Of a stretch of 64,000 bases of DNA, positions 11,020 to 23,799 are shown in pieces; position 1 is the first letter of the stretch, and each line of letters opens with the position of its first letter. Made by a program: the position numbers and the translations under genes. The notes under the pieces were generated by a model that worked only from the letters and a program-made list of their open reading frames with translations, made no database searches and had not been told where the DNA came from. The stretch is from Eretmocerus hayati. Taxonomy: Eukaryota; Arthropoda; Insecta; Hymenoptera; Aphelinidae. The DNA is taken from positions 115,322,246 to 115,386,245 of the forward strand of contig CM056742.1 of the NCBI GenBank assembly GCA_029851415.1, given 5' to 3'.

Positions 11020-11240
11020 GCGCGACCTAAGCGTGGCAGATCCAGACCAATGGTCACCTACCCGGATACGATCGCCGCAAAAACGTTGCTTGACCTGCAT
11101 CCCCGACTGGCGTGACTCGGTATATAATTGCTTAGTTGAAAATTCAACCACCCGGTCGATAAAAGAACTCAACCATCTGGTTGAAATGTTGAATAAAAAT
11201 TCAACCAATCATTCACAGTGCTGAACCGGCCACTTAATTA
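11020..11240. repeat. End fragment of the 29.8-36.5 kb palindrome family
   Basis: The sequence GCAAAAACGTTGCTTGACCT (near 11080) and the CAACCA/TGGTTGA words (11145-11210) match subterminal sequence of the large palindrome, at 34845-34870, 36165-36190, 29820-29860 and 36355-36440. It is a partial copy without a recognisable opposite end. Confidence 0.5.
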
Positions 11241-11455
11241 CAACATATTTACAAACTTCAAACAAGCCTTAGAAAAGCGTATACGAAACTTCATGAAAAT
11301 TCTTGAAATATCTCTCAAAAAGTTGATAATTTACTCAAAACATGTGTGGAAAACAATATAATTGCTTCCAATGGAGAAAACCCCATTCCCAGCTGTCCTC
11401 GCTGCACGAGATCGGCTCGAAAAGGCATTCCCTCCGGTTCCAGCAATAAAATATT

Positions 11456-12401
11456 ATATCGACGCCTCTTACGAAGATAAACACATCCGCTAACGCCCAC
11501 GAAGAAAAACACGGTGGCCGAAGATTAGCATTTGCTTTGTTATGGCCACGAAGATTAACACTTACTGTTTACGCCACGAAGATCAACACTTACGCCTCAG
11601 CGCCACGAAGATCATCTCTTACTGCTTAAGGCCACGAAGAGTAACACTTACTCCTCAAACTGCACGAAGATTAACACATTCGCGCCTTTTTTTCTCGAAG
11701 GGACGAAGACTATAAGTATTCCGTCTTAAGGCCACGAAAAGTAACACATTCTTCTAAGCGGCACGAAAATCAACACATTCGTAGACTCCATTCTTGAAGA
11801 GACGGAGATTATAAGTACTTCGTCTTAAGCCGACGAAAAGTAACATATTCTTCTTAGCGGAACGAAGGCTAACACAATCACTTACCGTTCATCGTCACGT
11901 CAAAGAGAATGTGTTGTTTTTCATTCCATCGAGAAGAATGTGTTAGTCTTCGTGGCGTAGAGGAAAATGTGTTACTTTTCGTGGGCTTAAGACGAAATAC
12001 TTATTGTCTCCGTCCCTCCATGAATGAAGTCTACCGATGCATTAATTTTTGTGCCGCTAAAGAGAATGTGTTTTTTTTCGTGGCCCTAAGACGAAATACA
12101 TGGTCTCCGTCCCTTTGAACAAGAACGTGTGCAAGTGTGTTATAGTCTTCATACCGTTCAAGAGGAAGTGCTAGTTTCATGGGCCGTTGAGCAGTAAGTG
12201 TTAGTCTTCGTGGCCCTAAGGAGTAAGTGTTAGTCTTCGTGGACTTAACGAGAATGCGTTAATCTTCGTGTCCCTAAGGAGTAAGTGTTAGTTTTCGCGG
12301 ACCTAAGGAGAATCCATTAATCTTCGTGTTCACAACGAATAAACGTTAATCTTCGTCAGTCACAAGAAAAGAGGTGTTTATCTTCGTAAGAGGCGTCGAT
12401 A
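11456..12401. repeat. Hairpin whose two arms are inverted minisatellite arrays
   Basis: The outer ends are near-perfect inverted repeats: ATCGACGCCTCTTACGAAGA near 11457 and its complement ending near 12401. The left half repeats a GCCACGAAGATTAACACTTA unit about every 30-45 bp (roughly ten to twelve copies). The right half repeats its complement, AAGTGTTAGTCTTCGTGG. The transition is near 11895. Individual copies vary in spacers and single bases. The open frame at 11909-12118 only reads through repeats. It could be a foldback element whose arms grew by tandem duplication. Confidence 0.8.
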
Positions 12402-12715
12402 TGTACCTCGTGCGGAAAAGCGTCTTTCCCCGGACTCGAGCTCGACCGTGAAAACTGACGCTTTTCCGCAACTCGGTACATAATATACTATTTCATGAGC
12501 CGTAGAGCCATTCATCTTAATCGAGCGGGAATAATAAATCATTAGACTCAAGCGTGTCAGAAACATGCCGGGATCGAAAACAGGTGACATGTTGACGACC
12601 TAATTTTGCGAGAAGCCGCTTATATATCTTATATAAAATATCGCGAGATCATGAGGCCAACTTATCGTGGGAATGTTGCAGATGGGCTTGTGATTTTTGG
12701 CCGATGAGTCGTAGA

Positions 12716-13790
12716 TGTATCAATTAGGGCTAGGACTTCTGCATATCTGAGTATCCGCGGATATTTTGAATCAGCCCTTACGATAATAACCACCGGTTAT
12801 ATGCATGATCCGTCGCATCCGTAGGTTTCCTCGCGGGGAATGGACCCGACAAGATTCCTGTAGATTACCCACGGGAATTTTTCGCGTTTATCCGTACATG
12901 AACCGGTGACGATTGGGCTTGAAAATTTTGTATTACGAAACAAAAATATTTATGAAAAATAATAAATTCAGTAACGAATAGAAGGGGTCGCGACTGAAAT
13001 CAACTGTGAAGTACATGATATGATGTTAATCTGTGACCTCAACACAGCTGTGCCCGCTCCTCAATCCGGTTCTGAAGTTTTTATTTTTTATGAATGATTT
13101 TGTTTCTAAACAGAAAAATTTTTATATCCGATCGTCACTGGTTAATGTACGAATCAACGCGGAGAATCCCTGTGGGTGTTCCACATGGATTTTTTCGGGT
13201 CCATTCCCTGCGAGGGAACCCACAGGGATTTCCCTGCGGGGATACGACCGGTTGCATAACTGGTGACTATTTCAGAGAGGGACACTGGATTCGAGGCATT
13301 TGATCTTTAGGCAAAGTCCGGGAGAGGAGTGTGACACCCGTTACGCACTAGGAACGCAAAAGAATAGGACTCGAATAGGATAAAAATTTGATATCTCAGG
13401 GAAGTGATTCAATAACATGCAACAATAATGTCCTGGCCTCACGAACTTCAGTTCTTCACTCGGCGATTCAAAATTTGCAAAATACGAGCGTAACGAGTGT
13501 CACGTGCACGAGTTGCTAATTTTCACTGATATTTTCCATATTTGTCAGATTAAACCGAGAAGATCGAATTCTTCGTTGTGTTCGTACTATCTCCCAAGAA
13601 GGTGAGAAAGTTTGCCGAGTTCTACAACCTGAATCTTCTCATCTACCCCCAGAAAATTGAATTTGAGTCCATCAAAATACGGTTGACGTTTCTGCCCGGG
13701 CTTGCTTCTTATACTCAATTTTATTACCATGCGGATATCCGTAAAGTATCCGGATGATTTGCGGATAAGTCCCAGTATCAATTAGTGATT
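12716..13790. mobile_element. Possible diverged TIR element with TATCCGCGGATA-like ends
   Basis: The left flank GTATCAATTAGGGCTAGGAC, with GAGTATCCGCGGATA after it, resembles the complement of the right flank (GCGGATATCCG, AAGTCCCAGTATCAATTAG) at 13730-13785. A GC-rich inner hairpin (13165-13245) repeats CCCTGYGGG-like words. The ends are too diverged for sure limits. Confidence 0.3.
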
Positions 13791-13799
13791 AATTCTTAA

Positions 13800-14254
13800 A
13801 TTCATCTTCGATGTTGACAACTCTCATCGATACACTGGGGAAAATTCCTTAATCTTCCAAAAGACGGTTTATAATCCAAATTTTCATGTATTTCGAAAAG
13901 AATATTCAAGTTTTTGTCATTAACTTTTGCGACAAGCAATAGGAAGGAGCTATAAAAATTGACCCAAGAAGCATACAGAATCAAATCCAACAACCCTTTA
14001 TTGAAGCTGCGGCAGCTGGGGCGTTGACTGCGTTTCGATTTACATGAGGCGAATGTGCACGGATTACTTGACGTAAGGAGCTCAAAGGGTCGTTGAAGAA
14101 GCTGCACAAGCTATGACTATAGAGCCACATGGAAGACGATCAGTGCAATTCAAAGCGCGAATTCAAAAACAACGCGACAATTGAAGTTTCCCAGATATTT
14201 GAAACAGCAGAACTCTGCCGCAGGTATATATCTTCTCTCTTGCGGTCGAGGCAG
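13800..14254. other. Sequence upstream of the R1 remnant
   Basis: AT-rich DNA with no recognisable gene; the last part (14129-14254) is in frame with the reverse-transcriptase remnant but I cannot align it to a known domain. Confidence 0.3.
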
Positions 14255-15192
14255 TTCTTTGTTAGAGGACGTACCTTTTTGCGCGTTGACAACTCCATCA
14301 ATGGGCAGGAGATCCCCCGCAAAACGGAGCTAAAATACCTCGGTGTTGGGCTTGATGACAAGTGGATTTCAAGAAGCACATCCAGGAAGTCGCCATGAAG
14401 GCAAACAGAGTCGGAGCTGCGCTCCAACGGCTGATGCCGAACATCGGAGGACCGAAACAGAAGAGGCGTAAACTGCTCAACACCGTGAGCGCTTCGATCA
14501 TGCTCTACGGTGCACCCGTGTGGGGGAAGAGAGTAGAGAAGGCCGTCATCGAGAAGAGGGTGGAGCCTGTCAACCGGAGAGCGGCTCTGAGGAGCATTCG
14601 TGCCTACCGCACCGTGTCCGGAGACGCGGCTCGCGTCTTGGCGGGAACACCACCCACCCACTTGCTCATCGCGGGACGAGTGAGGATTTGGGACCGACAA
14701 AAAGTGATCGGAGCCGAACGAGTGCTCACCCCAACGATGAAGGAGATCATCCGCGACAACGAGAAGGAAACCACCCTTGGACAGTCGCAAACTGTGTGGG
14801 ATTCGCCATTTGCGGAAGGCAGATGGACGCACCGGCTGATCTGTGATGTAGCCAAGTGGGCGGAACGCACCCACGGAGAGATAGATTACTGGACCTCGCA
14901 GGCACTGACTGATCACGGTTGCTTCGGTGCTTACCTGGACCCTGGACCAGTTCAAGAAGAGGACATCCCCAGCATGTCAGTCATGCGGGGACAACTGGGA
15001 TGACGCTGAGTCGCTGAACACGCCCTGTTCACGTGCAACGACACCCAAAGAGAGCGCGCCGAGTTGGATGAATGGCTGGGTGCTCAACTAACACCTGAGA
15101 ATCTCGTCCCGTACTTGCTCCGCAACCAGGAGACATGGAATAGAGTCACCGGATACTTCAAGTTGGTGCTGACCCGGAAGAAAGAGACGTAG
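14255..15192 (+). pseudogene. Broken R1-clade non-LTR retrotransposon, C-terminal ORF2 end
   Basis: This is the 3' end of a reverse-transcriptase ORF. It shows the LKYLGVGLDD motif, then KANRVGAALQRLMPNIGG, a SIMLYGAPVW motif and the AYRTVSGDAARVLAGTPP region typical of the thumb and C-terminal part of R1/jockey-like elements. A C-terminal CCHC-like end follows (WDDAE, then EHALFTC). A frameshift lies near 14360, in-frame stops at 15001 and 15007, and a further shift at 14985-15013; the frame ends at TAG 15190-15192. The endonuclease and catalytic RT core are missing, so it is a 5'-truncated dead copy. The long antisense frame over it is a shadow. Confidence 0.85.
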
Positions 15193-15635
15193 AGGGAAGT
15201 GAGGTGCCTTGAACCAGGCAAATTACAGTGAGTCTGCCGATTCAAACAGAAGAGGTCCAAATGGTTCCACGAGGAATATGATGGACTGAAGAGGGAAGAA
15301 AGAAAAAAGAAGAGAGAAGAACCTGCGAGTCGCGAGAAGAGAGATAGTCTGGGCGCCCAACGATGCTTCCGTATGCACTTCATTTGTCCCGGAAAATCTT
15401 CACGTTTTTCTACGTATTTCGATGCGCTGAGTCGATTTTTCGAGGTCGCTTTTCCGAATTTTGGTAACTTTTTGATGACGGAGTCATCTTTCGGCGCGGT
15501 GCGAGTGAATCCGTGATTAGGAATCCATGTGGACACGCTCTCAGTTGACGGGATCGTTTGCTATGTTATGCGCAGGCGCCGCGTACCGCGCTTGTACTTA
15601 TTAGTAATATATGCTCACCATTATATTAGGTACCT
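15193..15635. other. 3' flank of the R1 remnant
   Basis: Begins with purine-rich sequence (GGGAAGAAAGAAAAAAGAAG near 15292) that may be the retrotransposon 3' UTR. I see no clear poly(A) tail or target duplication. Confidence 0.3.
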
Positions 15636-17156
15636 TATACAGTATGTGTCGGAATAGGTGTACATACCGCAACTGGGGTATAGATGGGATTTTGTAATTT
15701 CGTTGGGAAATATAAAAAATTTTTGTAATAGCTCTCATTTTTTGTAACTTTTAATTGAAAATGCCTTTCAAATCATTACATTTGTAATGCTTTGAAGGGG
15801 GTGCCAACTTCGCACGCGTGTTGATTTACCCTTAATCATTACATAACAAACAAGCGTCTGCTGTGTAATGATTAGAGTGAGGGCCATCGAGGTTAAGCTA
15901 CGATCCTTATCGTTTTTCTGTAAAGGATAATGAAATTATTACTGTTTTGCGGTAATGGTGGTGATGAGAGTGATTGCAAGTGCGCGAGTGTTGATTCTTC
16001 TGTGGGCGTGCGGGCATTGGTTTAGCTGCGGATTAGGCTGCGGAGCAAATGATGCAGATCATCAACATTGAATGCCATCATCGTGGTCCACGTGTTGCAA
16101 ACGGCTTCCCCTAGAAAAGAGCTTCTGCGTCCTGGCTGTGATTTGTACGACAGATTCTCTGTTGCGACACAATTCTCAAAATTCATTCAGCACACGTGAC
16201 TGATCACTCCCGTGGCGTTTTTGTGCGGGCATCCGCTCAGTCACACACAAGTCCTGTGCCGTTTTCAGAAGTGCAATACTCGCGTGTGCTAATAAGAATG
16301 TCTCTCGCGTGCGCTAAGCTTATTACTCGATTTTAGCGTACGCTAAAGTCGCCTTTCGCGTGCGCTACTATGCAGAGTTTAATTTTCGCGTACGCTAATT
16401 CCCTGGAAGTATACACCATGAATTGTAGCGCACGCGAAAGGCAACTTTAGCGAACGCTAAAATCGAGTAATAAGCTTAAAGCACGCGAGAGACATTCTTA
16501 TCAGCCCACGCGAGTATTGCTCTTCTGAAAACGGCACAGGACTTCTGTATGACTGAGTGGATGCCCGCACAAAAACGCCACGGGAGTGATCAGTCGCGTG
16601 TGCTGAATGAATTTTGAGAATTGTGTCGCAACAGAGCGTCTGTCGTAAAGATCACAGCAGGACGCAGAAGCTCTTTTTTAGGGGAGGCCGTCTGCAACAC
16701 TTGGACGACGATGATGGCATCCAATGTTGATGATCTGCATCATTTGCTCCGCAGCCTAATTCGCAGCTAAACCGATGCCCGCACGCCCACAGAAGAATCA
16801 ACACTCGCGCACTTGCAATCACTCTCGTCACCACCATTACCGCAAAACAGTAATAATTTTATTATTCTTTACAGAAAAACGATAAGGATCGTAGCTTAAC
16901 CTCGATGGCCCTCACTCTAATCATTTCACAGCAGACGCTTGTTTGTTATGTAATGATTAAGGGTAAATCAACACGCGTGCGAAGTTGGCACCCCCTTCAA
17001 AGCATTACAAATGTAATGATTTGAAAGGCATTTTCAATTAAAAGTTACAAAAAATGAAAGCTATTACAAAAAATTTTGATATTTCCCAACGAAATTACAA
17101 AATCCCATCTATACCCCAGTTGCGGTATGTACACCTATTACGACACATATTGTATA
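15636..17156. mobile_element. 1.5-kb palindrome (foldback element)
   Basis: Arms of about 740 bp are nearly identical inverted copies. They run from AGTATGTGTCGGAATAGGTG (15641) inward, with the mirror image ending near 17156. The right arm lacks a few bases around ATTACACAGC (15870). The central 170 bp (16270-16500) carry a GCGTACGCTAA/TTAGCGCACGCGAAA word about eight times in both orientations. There is no transposase. TATA-like flanks on both sides are compatible with TA-type insertion but do not prove it. Confidence 0.85.
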
Positions 17157-17761
17157 TGTGCTATATCTAACGACTTTTGGCCTATGGCCTGATGCTCGCG
17201 CTCGTTGCTGTGTGTATGTGTGTGTATTCTTTCACAAATTACGGCAATTCGTTCATGGAAATTTTGATGACATTCGCAATGCGTGTGCATTACATAATTG
17301 AGAACTCGTTTGAGATTGAAATCATATCCATATTAGGGATTTCAATGTGAACTTTTTTGAGAATTCTTTTTGGCAATGCTAGAATTTTCAAGAGTAACCT
17401 TTGTCTGAGATTTGAAGGAAAATTCACATCAGGCGACAACAAAACGCCATTCTCGAAACTCTGATACATCACCGAGCTCAAGTCTAGACTATTCTAGCCT
17501 GATATCTATAGTATATATAGAATCGGAAACTTTTCTCTCATATCACATGTTTTATAATAATCGTATGATGAAGCGAGCTCTCAATTTCAGAGCGTCGCAT
17601 GATAGGTCTCCCAGATGTTGAGTAAAATTTTGAGTTTACAATAACCAATTTCTAATAAGATAGGAGTAATGGAAGTAATGAACCAATTCCTGATCATATA
17701 TGAATGAGACTTCGAGGCACCACACTGTTATTGAATACATGTTTTGTGATTTCAACTAATG
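17157..17761. other. Intergenic stretch
   Basis: AT-rich; a short TGTG tract at 17208-17226. No supported gene. Confidence 0.4.
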
Positions 17762-18421
17762 TAGGGTACCCTCATCAAGCCAATTTCTCAATAACTTTGG
17801 CCCATCTCAATATTTTCGAACGTACTTCAACTCGTTTGAAAGCTTGTCTCAAGAACTTTGAAATGAGCTGGAGTACGTCTAATTTTGATGAATTGGAGGC
17901 AAGCTGTTGAAAATTTCCCAGAAAGTGATTTCTAGGGATTCACAAAAGTGTGTACCCAACTTGCCGAACAATTTGTCCCCATCATTTAAAATGATGTAAA
18001 TTGGCGATAGAATGCATGAAATCGTTTTCATATGATTTTATCGCCGTGCAACCACATTTGGAGCTTTTCGCCGGTCCGAACCACTATTTCTGTTTACCTC
18101 CAAATTTTGCATACTCCAGATCGATGTTTTCCAACTCTAAAAACAGGTTTCGAAGGTCTTAAAACAACGCCGAACTAAAAAAATTCGCACTGGTTTCACT
18201 AAACGCCATTTCTTCGTTGATTTCTTAACTGTGCAATCGCAAAAAATGGAAAAACCACCTCGAGTTTTCTGAAGGAAGCGGAAGCAATTCTAGGTTGGTA
18301 TAGCCCATCACCTATTCTCTCAAACTTTAGTTCAACAAACGTGAAAAAATGATCGGGAAGGTGAAGGAGTACCCATTTCTAAGATTGGCTTATTGAGACA
18401 AGTTGGGTGCACTTATGGTAC
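17762..18421. mobile_element. Decayed third copy of the 816-bp TA-flanked family
   Basis: It shares the ATCTCAATATTTTC, ACGTACTTCAACTCG and GTGTGTACCCAACTTGCC tracts with the copy at 45425 and lies in the same orientation. Its right end, GACAAGTTGGGTGCACTTA, is a mutated terminal repeat. It is about 150 bp shorter than the 816-bp copies and clearly older. Confidence 0.65.
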
Positions 18422-18899
18422 TGTGCAAAACTCAATGTAAGAAAAAATTTATAGATGACTCCGTTATCTTTTGCGCGTTCTATCTGGACGCACTAATTTT
18501 TTTTTATATTAACAATTTTGTGTGCAAAATTGAAGTTTTTGGCAAATATCTCGAGTTATATGCATTTCCCGGGAAAGCTTCATCGGATCAAAGTTGTAGA
18601 TCGTGGAATTTCCTACAAAAAAGGTGCCTACAAATTTCCTGGGAAATGAAAACCCCAGTCGGAAAGAGCGCGAAAAGCGCTCGGCGCGGTTAACATGCGT
18701 TTAAATGGAGCCGTCGGCAGTGCGCGGTTTGATGTACTGCCATTTTCACAATTTTCATTTTTTTGCGAAGCGACCTGGCTCGTGTTGTAGGGGAACAAGT
18801 CTACTTTGATATGGTATGAATTAGATTTTGAAGGAATCGAATAATTTTGGATTTTCGACGAGACAGAAAAAAAATCGAGCGGAAGGGACACATGTGTGC

Positions 18900-19200
18900 G
18901 TGTGCGACAAGCACACGCACATAGTGTATGAGCCCATCGCACACGCACACATCGAGCCTGAGCGCGAGACGCCGCCGGTCCTGAAGTAATGCTCACGCGG
19001 TTCCGGGGCCGGATTGGTAAGTTGGTGGATCTCTCCCTTGTCCAATGGCCGGCGCCAACGGAGAAGGAAGAGAGGGTTTACCCGGTTCGGATGGCGGTAT
19101 CGATGCGGATTGCAGCCGGGGACTTTTGGTGAGGTATCGGCCGGCCGTACCTCACCGAAAGTCCGATATTAATTCTCCTTCGTACTTCGCAGCGTATTCG
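18900..19200 (+). other. GC-rich island with a possible 5' coding exon
   Basis: A locally GC/CpG-rich stretch contains ATG at 19045 and a 28-codon frame (MAGANGEGREGLPGSDGGID, then ADCSRGLL) that runs into GTGAGG. An earlier donor-like GTAAGT sits at 19017. This could be a first exon, but no partner exon was found. The donor also lies inside a strong hairpin (19120-19165), in which GGACTTTTGGTGAGGTA pairs with TACCTCACCGAAAGTCC. Treat as a weak candidate. Confidence 0.2.
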
Positions 19201-19699
19201 CCCTACAACCACTTAAAGAGAAAAAAAAGAGAGGGAGGGAAAGTGGTAGCTTATCAATCCGTTGTAACTTCTCGAGTTTTGTTTTTAAATCTCAGGGTTG
19301 AGCATGTCTTTCTCATACCCGGTTAACCGCAATCATTTTATTGATTGCTGGGTGAAAACAACGAGATGACCATGAGTCTAGGTGAATAACAACGTTTTTC
19401 TCAAGCAACTATCTGTGTTTCCACGAAAGCTTATGAAATATGTTACGAGAATATCTAGTTGCTTAGCTGGTGCTTACTAGCTCTCACTTCAGTCCTAGTT
19501 CGGGTCATGGTCAATGACGCTATCGCGAAAAAACGGCCACCAGGGGCGCTGGAGGTGCCGCACATGCAATCTTGCTATCCGTGTGCGTCGGTGAGAGTTA
19601 CCGCATACTCTCTCACACAGATACTCACTAGCACCCACCGACCTACGTGCATGGGTAAAATCCATGTGTTGGGGAGCTTATTCGCATCAGCGCCGCCCT

Positions 19700-20104
19700 G
19701 GGTCGGGTTTCAGCGTTTACGAATTTACGAATTTAAAGATTTACAGATTTACGAATTTACAGATTTAGCAGAGCGCATGCCCAGTGCATTGCAGTTAGCA
19801 AGCTTCATTCACACGAATGGGCCCACCGGATCGGGCCGCTGATTTGTATACGAATTTAGACAGATTTTGGACTAATTTTTCTTGGGATCTTACATTTTTG
19901 ATTTGTTGCCTCACTCCAACATTCCAAACTAGGAAACATTGGACCAAATTAATTTGTCTGAATTCGTTTACAAATCAGAGGTCCGATTCGACGGGCCCAA
20001 TCGTGTGAATGAAGCTTGTTGGTTGCAACGCTCTGGGCCACCACTGAGCATGCGCCTCGCTAAATCTGTAAATTCGTAAATTCGTAAACGCTGAAACCCG
20101 ACCC
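19700..20104. mobile_element. 405-bp palindromic MITE
   Basis: Inverted ends begin GGGTCGGGTTTCAGCG and continue into TTTACGAATTTACGAATTTA, mirrored at 20045-20104. The arms also share GCATGC, GCAAGCTTCATTCACACGA and GGGCCC tracts. A short A/T-rich 8-10-bp tandem (ACGAATTT/ACAGATTT) marks each end. Confidence 0.75.
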
Positions 20105-21843
20105 TGGTGGATGTTTTTTCGCTATAGCCTCATAGATGCATAACGCGATCCATACCAACCGTGGATGTGGGGTGACTATTATCCAATTCTGAGGCGTGTG
20201 TCGATCTGGATCTACCGAGTAACTTTGCATCTTGTCTTAAACTATAAACATTTTGCTGCATATCATCAGACAGTCTTGGAACTTTTAACGAGTCATCTTA
20301 CAAAAAATATTAACCGTACGACGAAGTAAATTCTCTTGTGAGATGTGATTTCAATCGCAGTAAAGGATGACAAGTTACAATAGTCCCATGAAGCCAGTTT
20401 TTACGGCTGAAGAGAGTGGTTTTCTCTTATCTGGATGATTTACTTTTCCCCTAGTATCTGCGGAATACCTTAGTATCGAAATTTTGGCCATGACAACTGC
20501 ATCAGGGGTAAAACTGATACTCCTGGACAGTTTGGATCTTTCTTCATGTGGATCCACGACTTTTTATCAACCACTTTCACAGCATACAAAGAATGTTGCG
20601 ATACGAGACTCGAAAACACAGATTGCAGATTACAACAAACAATGCATGCAAGCGCAGAAAATGATCCCAATGCGCTGCAAAATCCACGATGTGATCGGCG
20701 AGCTTGAACTTTTTTGTCCAGATGGGATCCATATTTTGATGAATAGGTGGTGATCTTCCGGTGACATTACGGGATCATTTTGAGTCAGAAAACCATGTTC
20801 GTATCCCTATTTAAGCCGTTTATCTCATTTGTGAGCTAGAATTAGAGAAATCCCACTCGCACTCGCCTGCGTCCTAATAGACGAAATAATGCCCATTTTC
20901 AATTCGTGAAACAGAACCGTCTGCTCGCATCTAGCTCGAGGCTCGCCTCCGGAAGATTTCACACATATTTAGGGGTATATTGGGGAGTAATTCCACACAG
21001 ATTGGGGCACATCAGTCCAGATGGAAGCATATGCGAGCCATACCTTCGAGGTTATTTTGAGCAAAATGTCAAAAAAGGGTGTTTCAAATTGGCTGAATAA
21101 AATCGGCAATTCAATATCCCACCCAGACTATTGTTCTAATTGGTAGTATTTGTATCGAAAAACATAGTCGTACTGGTTTGGGGCCGAAGAAAAAAAAAAC
21201 GATTTTTTCAAATTGAGCCCAAAGTTTGGCATTCTCACGAATTTGCTCAGCTTGTAATGACCGTAACTCCTAGAGAAAGTACAGTAATCTACTTTCACCA
21301 GTAGTCAAATTGTAGGTTTTTTCAAGAGCCTCAAAATGACTACTTGTAAAAATCGATTATCACGTGTCTAGTGGGAGCTACATCACTTTGAAGCAAGCCC
21401 AAAATCGCTAACATGGGCTCTCATCAAATAGCTCCTAGAAGTTGCTAGGCTCAAGTATCGACCATGGACAATTTTTTTCTCAAAAGTACTAGTCTTAAGG
21501 AAGAAAACGCGCCTAGGTATGTCAAAAAATGTTGATTCTGGTCGGAGTTATGATTTTCTAGAAATAGGCTAAAAAGGGTCCTAAAAAGGACCTTTCATAG
21601 GCCCCAGGGCTCACGGGGGCCTTAGAAAAAATAAAAAATAAAAAAATTTTTTGTACTATATTAATATAGTGCTGACGGAAAAAGATTTTTATGGATTTTT
21701 TCCAGAGCCCCCCCCCCTGGTTGCAGGCATTCGTCGAAATTCTCCGAAATGGACCATATACATGTATTCACGGGTGAGTTTTTAATCGCCAAATCCAGCG
21801 CGCCGATTGCTAAATGCAGCACAAGGTTGTAGATACACCCGAT
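20105..21843. other. Intergenic stretch, no supported gene
   Basis: A + strand frame at 20484-20753 (89 codons) and an antisense one at 20470-20670 have no recognisable domain. Sequence from 21100 on resembles the periphery of the foldback at 21844. No gene is claimed. Confidence 0.35.
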
Positions 21844-23190
21844 GAGTAGTTCCACGCAAAAGCGACCTACGAAAAGGGTCATGTCTCAGATCTTTTTGTT
21901 AACATTTCTATTCGATTCTATGGTACAAAATATGAACTTTCCACCATCGAGTCCCGAAAAAATTTAGCCAGCTTTTTTCACTATAACACGAATGAGTCGA
22001 GTTTGCTCACAGATAGAGACATGCGGTTTGCAGCATTCGAAAGCTCTTAAAAAACCTCTCGAAATCGCTGTAAAAAAGATGAATTTATGATCATGGGCGG
22101 CTTGTACGAGCAAAAGTGTAAAAATCACTAAACAGTGAATTTCTCAGTTGCCTTTCTTTTTAATTTTCGAAATTCCCTTATTTGATGTAAAATTTTGTGC
22201 TCTACAGAGAAAATGGCCCCGATTTCCTTTTCCGCCGTCTAAGGCCTGTTTTTTCCAATTTCCGCAAACCTGATTTCTAGGCAGTTTGAAATTGTTTGTC
22301 TACTGGGCATGCGCAGACATTTGAACTCTTGAAACCAATTTTATTGAAAAGGCAGGAAAATTTGCTTCAAAATTATCACTTGACAGAGTCAATTTCATCA
22401 ATTTGGCTCAGAGCTACAACGTTTGAAAGACCACCGAATCTCGATAACCACCAAAGAGGTGGATCGGAGCCACCGCGACAGAGGTAGGAAAATTCGGGCA
22501 CGATATATCGCTCGCTTATTGTTGCACTCGGGTTGAAGCTTCAACTTTCGTATGCTGTAACTCCGGGCCAAATTGATGAAATTGACTTCATCAAGTAGTC
22601 ATTTTGAAGGAAATTTTCTTGCCTTCCTAATATGGTTTTGGGAGTCCACATTTCTGCGCATGCGCAGTAAACAGACAATTTCAAACTGCCTAAAAGAAGG
22701 TTTGCGGAAATTGGAAAGAACAGGCCTTAGACGGTGGAAAAAGGAATTGGGGCCATTTTTTTCTGAAAAAACACAAAATTTTACATCAAATGTGTAATTT
22801 TCAAAAATCAAAAAAAAAATCGGCAACTGAGAAATTCACTGTTCAGTGATTCTCACACTTTTGCTCGTACAGCCCGCCCATAGTGTCAAAATCAACTTTC
22901 CAATTTTCGATAGGTTTTTGGAAGGTCTCTTGAATGCCGTTAACCGCATGTCTCCATCCGTGAGCAAACTCGACTTATTTGTATTTTAGTGAAAAAAAGT
23001 TGCTAGAATTTCGAAAAAAATATATTTTACTTCATTTTCAAATATTCTAGCCGTGGGACCAAAAAGTCTTTCCGGAAATCTATAAGGTGGTGGAAAGTTC
23101 ATGTTTTGTATCATAGAATCAAACAGAAATGTTAACAAAAGGATCTGAGACATGACCCTTTCTCGTAGGTCGTTTCGCGTGGAACTACTC
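21844..23190. mobile_element. Foldback element, family GAGTAGTTCCACGCG, copy A
   Basis: Inverted ends GAGTAGTTCCACGC and GCGTGGAACTACTC. The arms pair over about 600 bp each, including GTCATGTCTCAGATC, ATTCGATTCTATGGTAC, GAGTTTGCTC and ACTTTTGCTCGTAC words, with a centre near 22490. It contains TGCGCATGCGCAG and no coding frame. Copy B is at 51350-52783 and is better conserved. Confidence 0.8.
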
Positions 23191-23793
23191 ATATACGATA
23201 CTGCAGCGGAACAACCTTAAAATCGTGGAAAAAATTTTCCCAATGATTAGAAGCCTTACATGTTCCCCAGATGACAAACAGAGCAAAGCACAAATTTACA
23301 TTCAGAAAAATAGAATGAACCAAGATTTTGTTGAAGAATGCCAAAAATTTTGCCCATTCAGAAGATGTGAGGATATTTCAAGCTTGCCTCAATCAAGCTA
23401 GCAGACTGCGCGGCGACGTCGTTTGTGATACTGTTATAACGTGTCGGGCTAAAACTTTTATTCTCAACAAAATATCATGCACACTAATCCTTCGACCGCA
23501 GTAGCCATGAATTATGATGCAGTCTCGCCGGTTTGGATTACAGATATTTCGCATCGATGAAATGAGTTGAAATTGATCGTTGATCGTTGCGTCATACTTA
23601 AACTCTCTCCGGTCGTTTGAGACGTGCTGAGAATCACTGGCAAAATTCGTCCAAGAATTGTTTCCTCTTTCATTGAGCATGAAGCAATTGAGTTGTCAGT
23701 GCGAATCTAACATGGGATTCGATGCCAGTCGGGATGGACTTAGAATAAATTGTAGATACTCTGATTTCGTATACAAAATGATAATGAGATCGA
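23191..23793. other. Intergenic DNA downstream of the apolipophorin gene
   Basis: A - strand frame at 23393-23680 (95 codons) shows no domain and no splice context. Nothing else is recognised. Confidence 0.35.
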
Positions 23794-23799
23794 TTTATT
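23794..23799 (-). terminator. Polyadenylation signal AATAAA of the apolipophorin-III-like gene
   Basis: AATAAA on the - strand, about 190 nt past the stop codon at 23988-23990. It is the first canonical hexamer downstream of the gene. Confidence 0.5.

Noticed and set aside
14140..14955. 271-codon - strand open frame
   Set aside because: It is antisense to the R1 reverse-transcriptase remnant, which has clear family motifs on the + strand.
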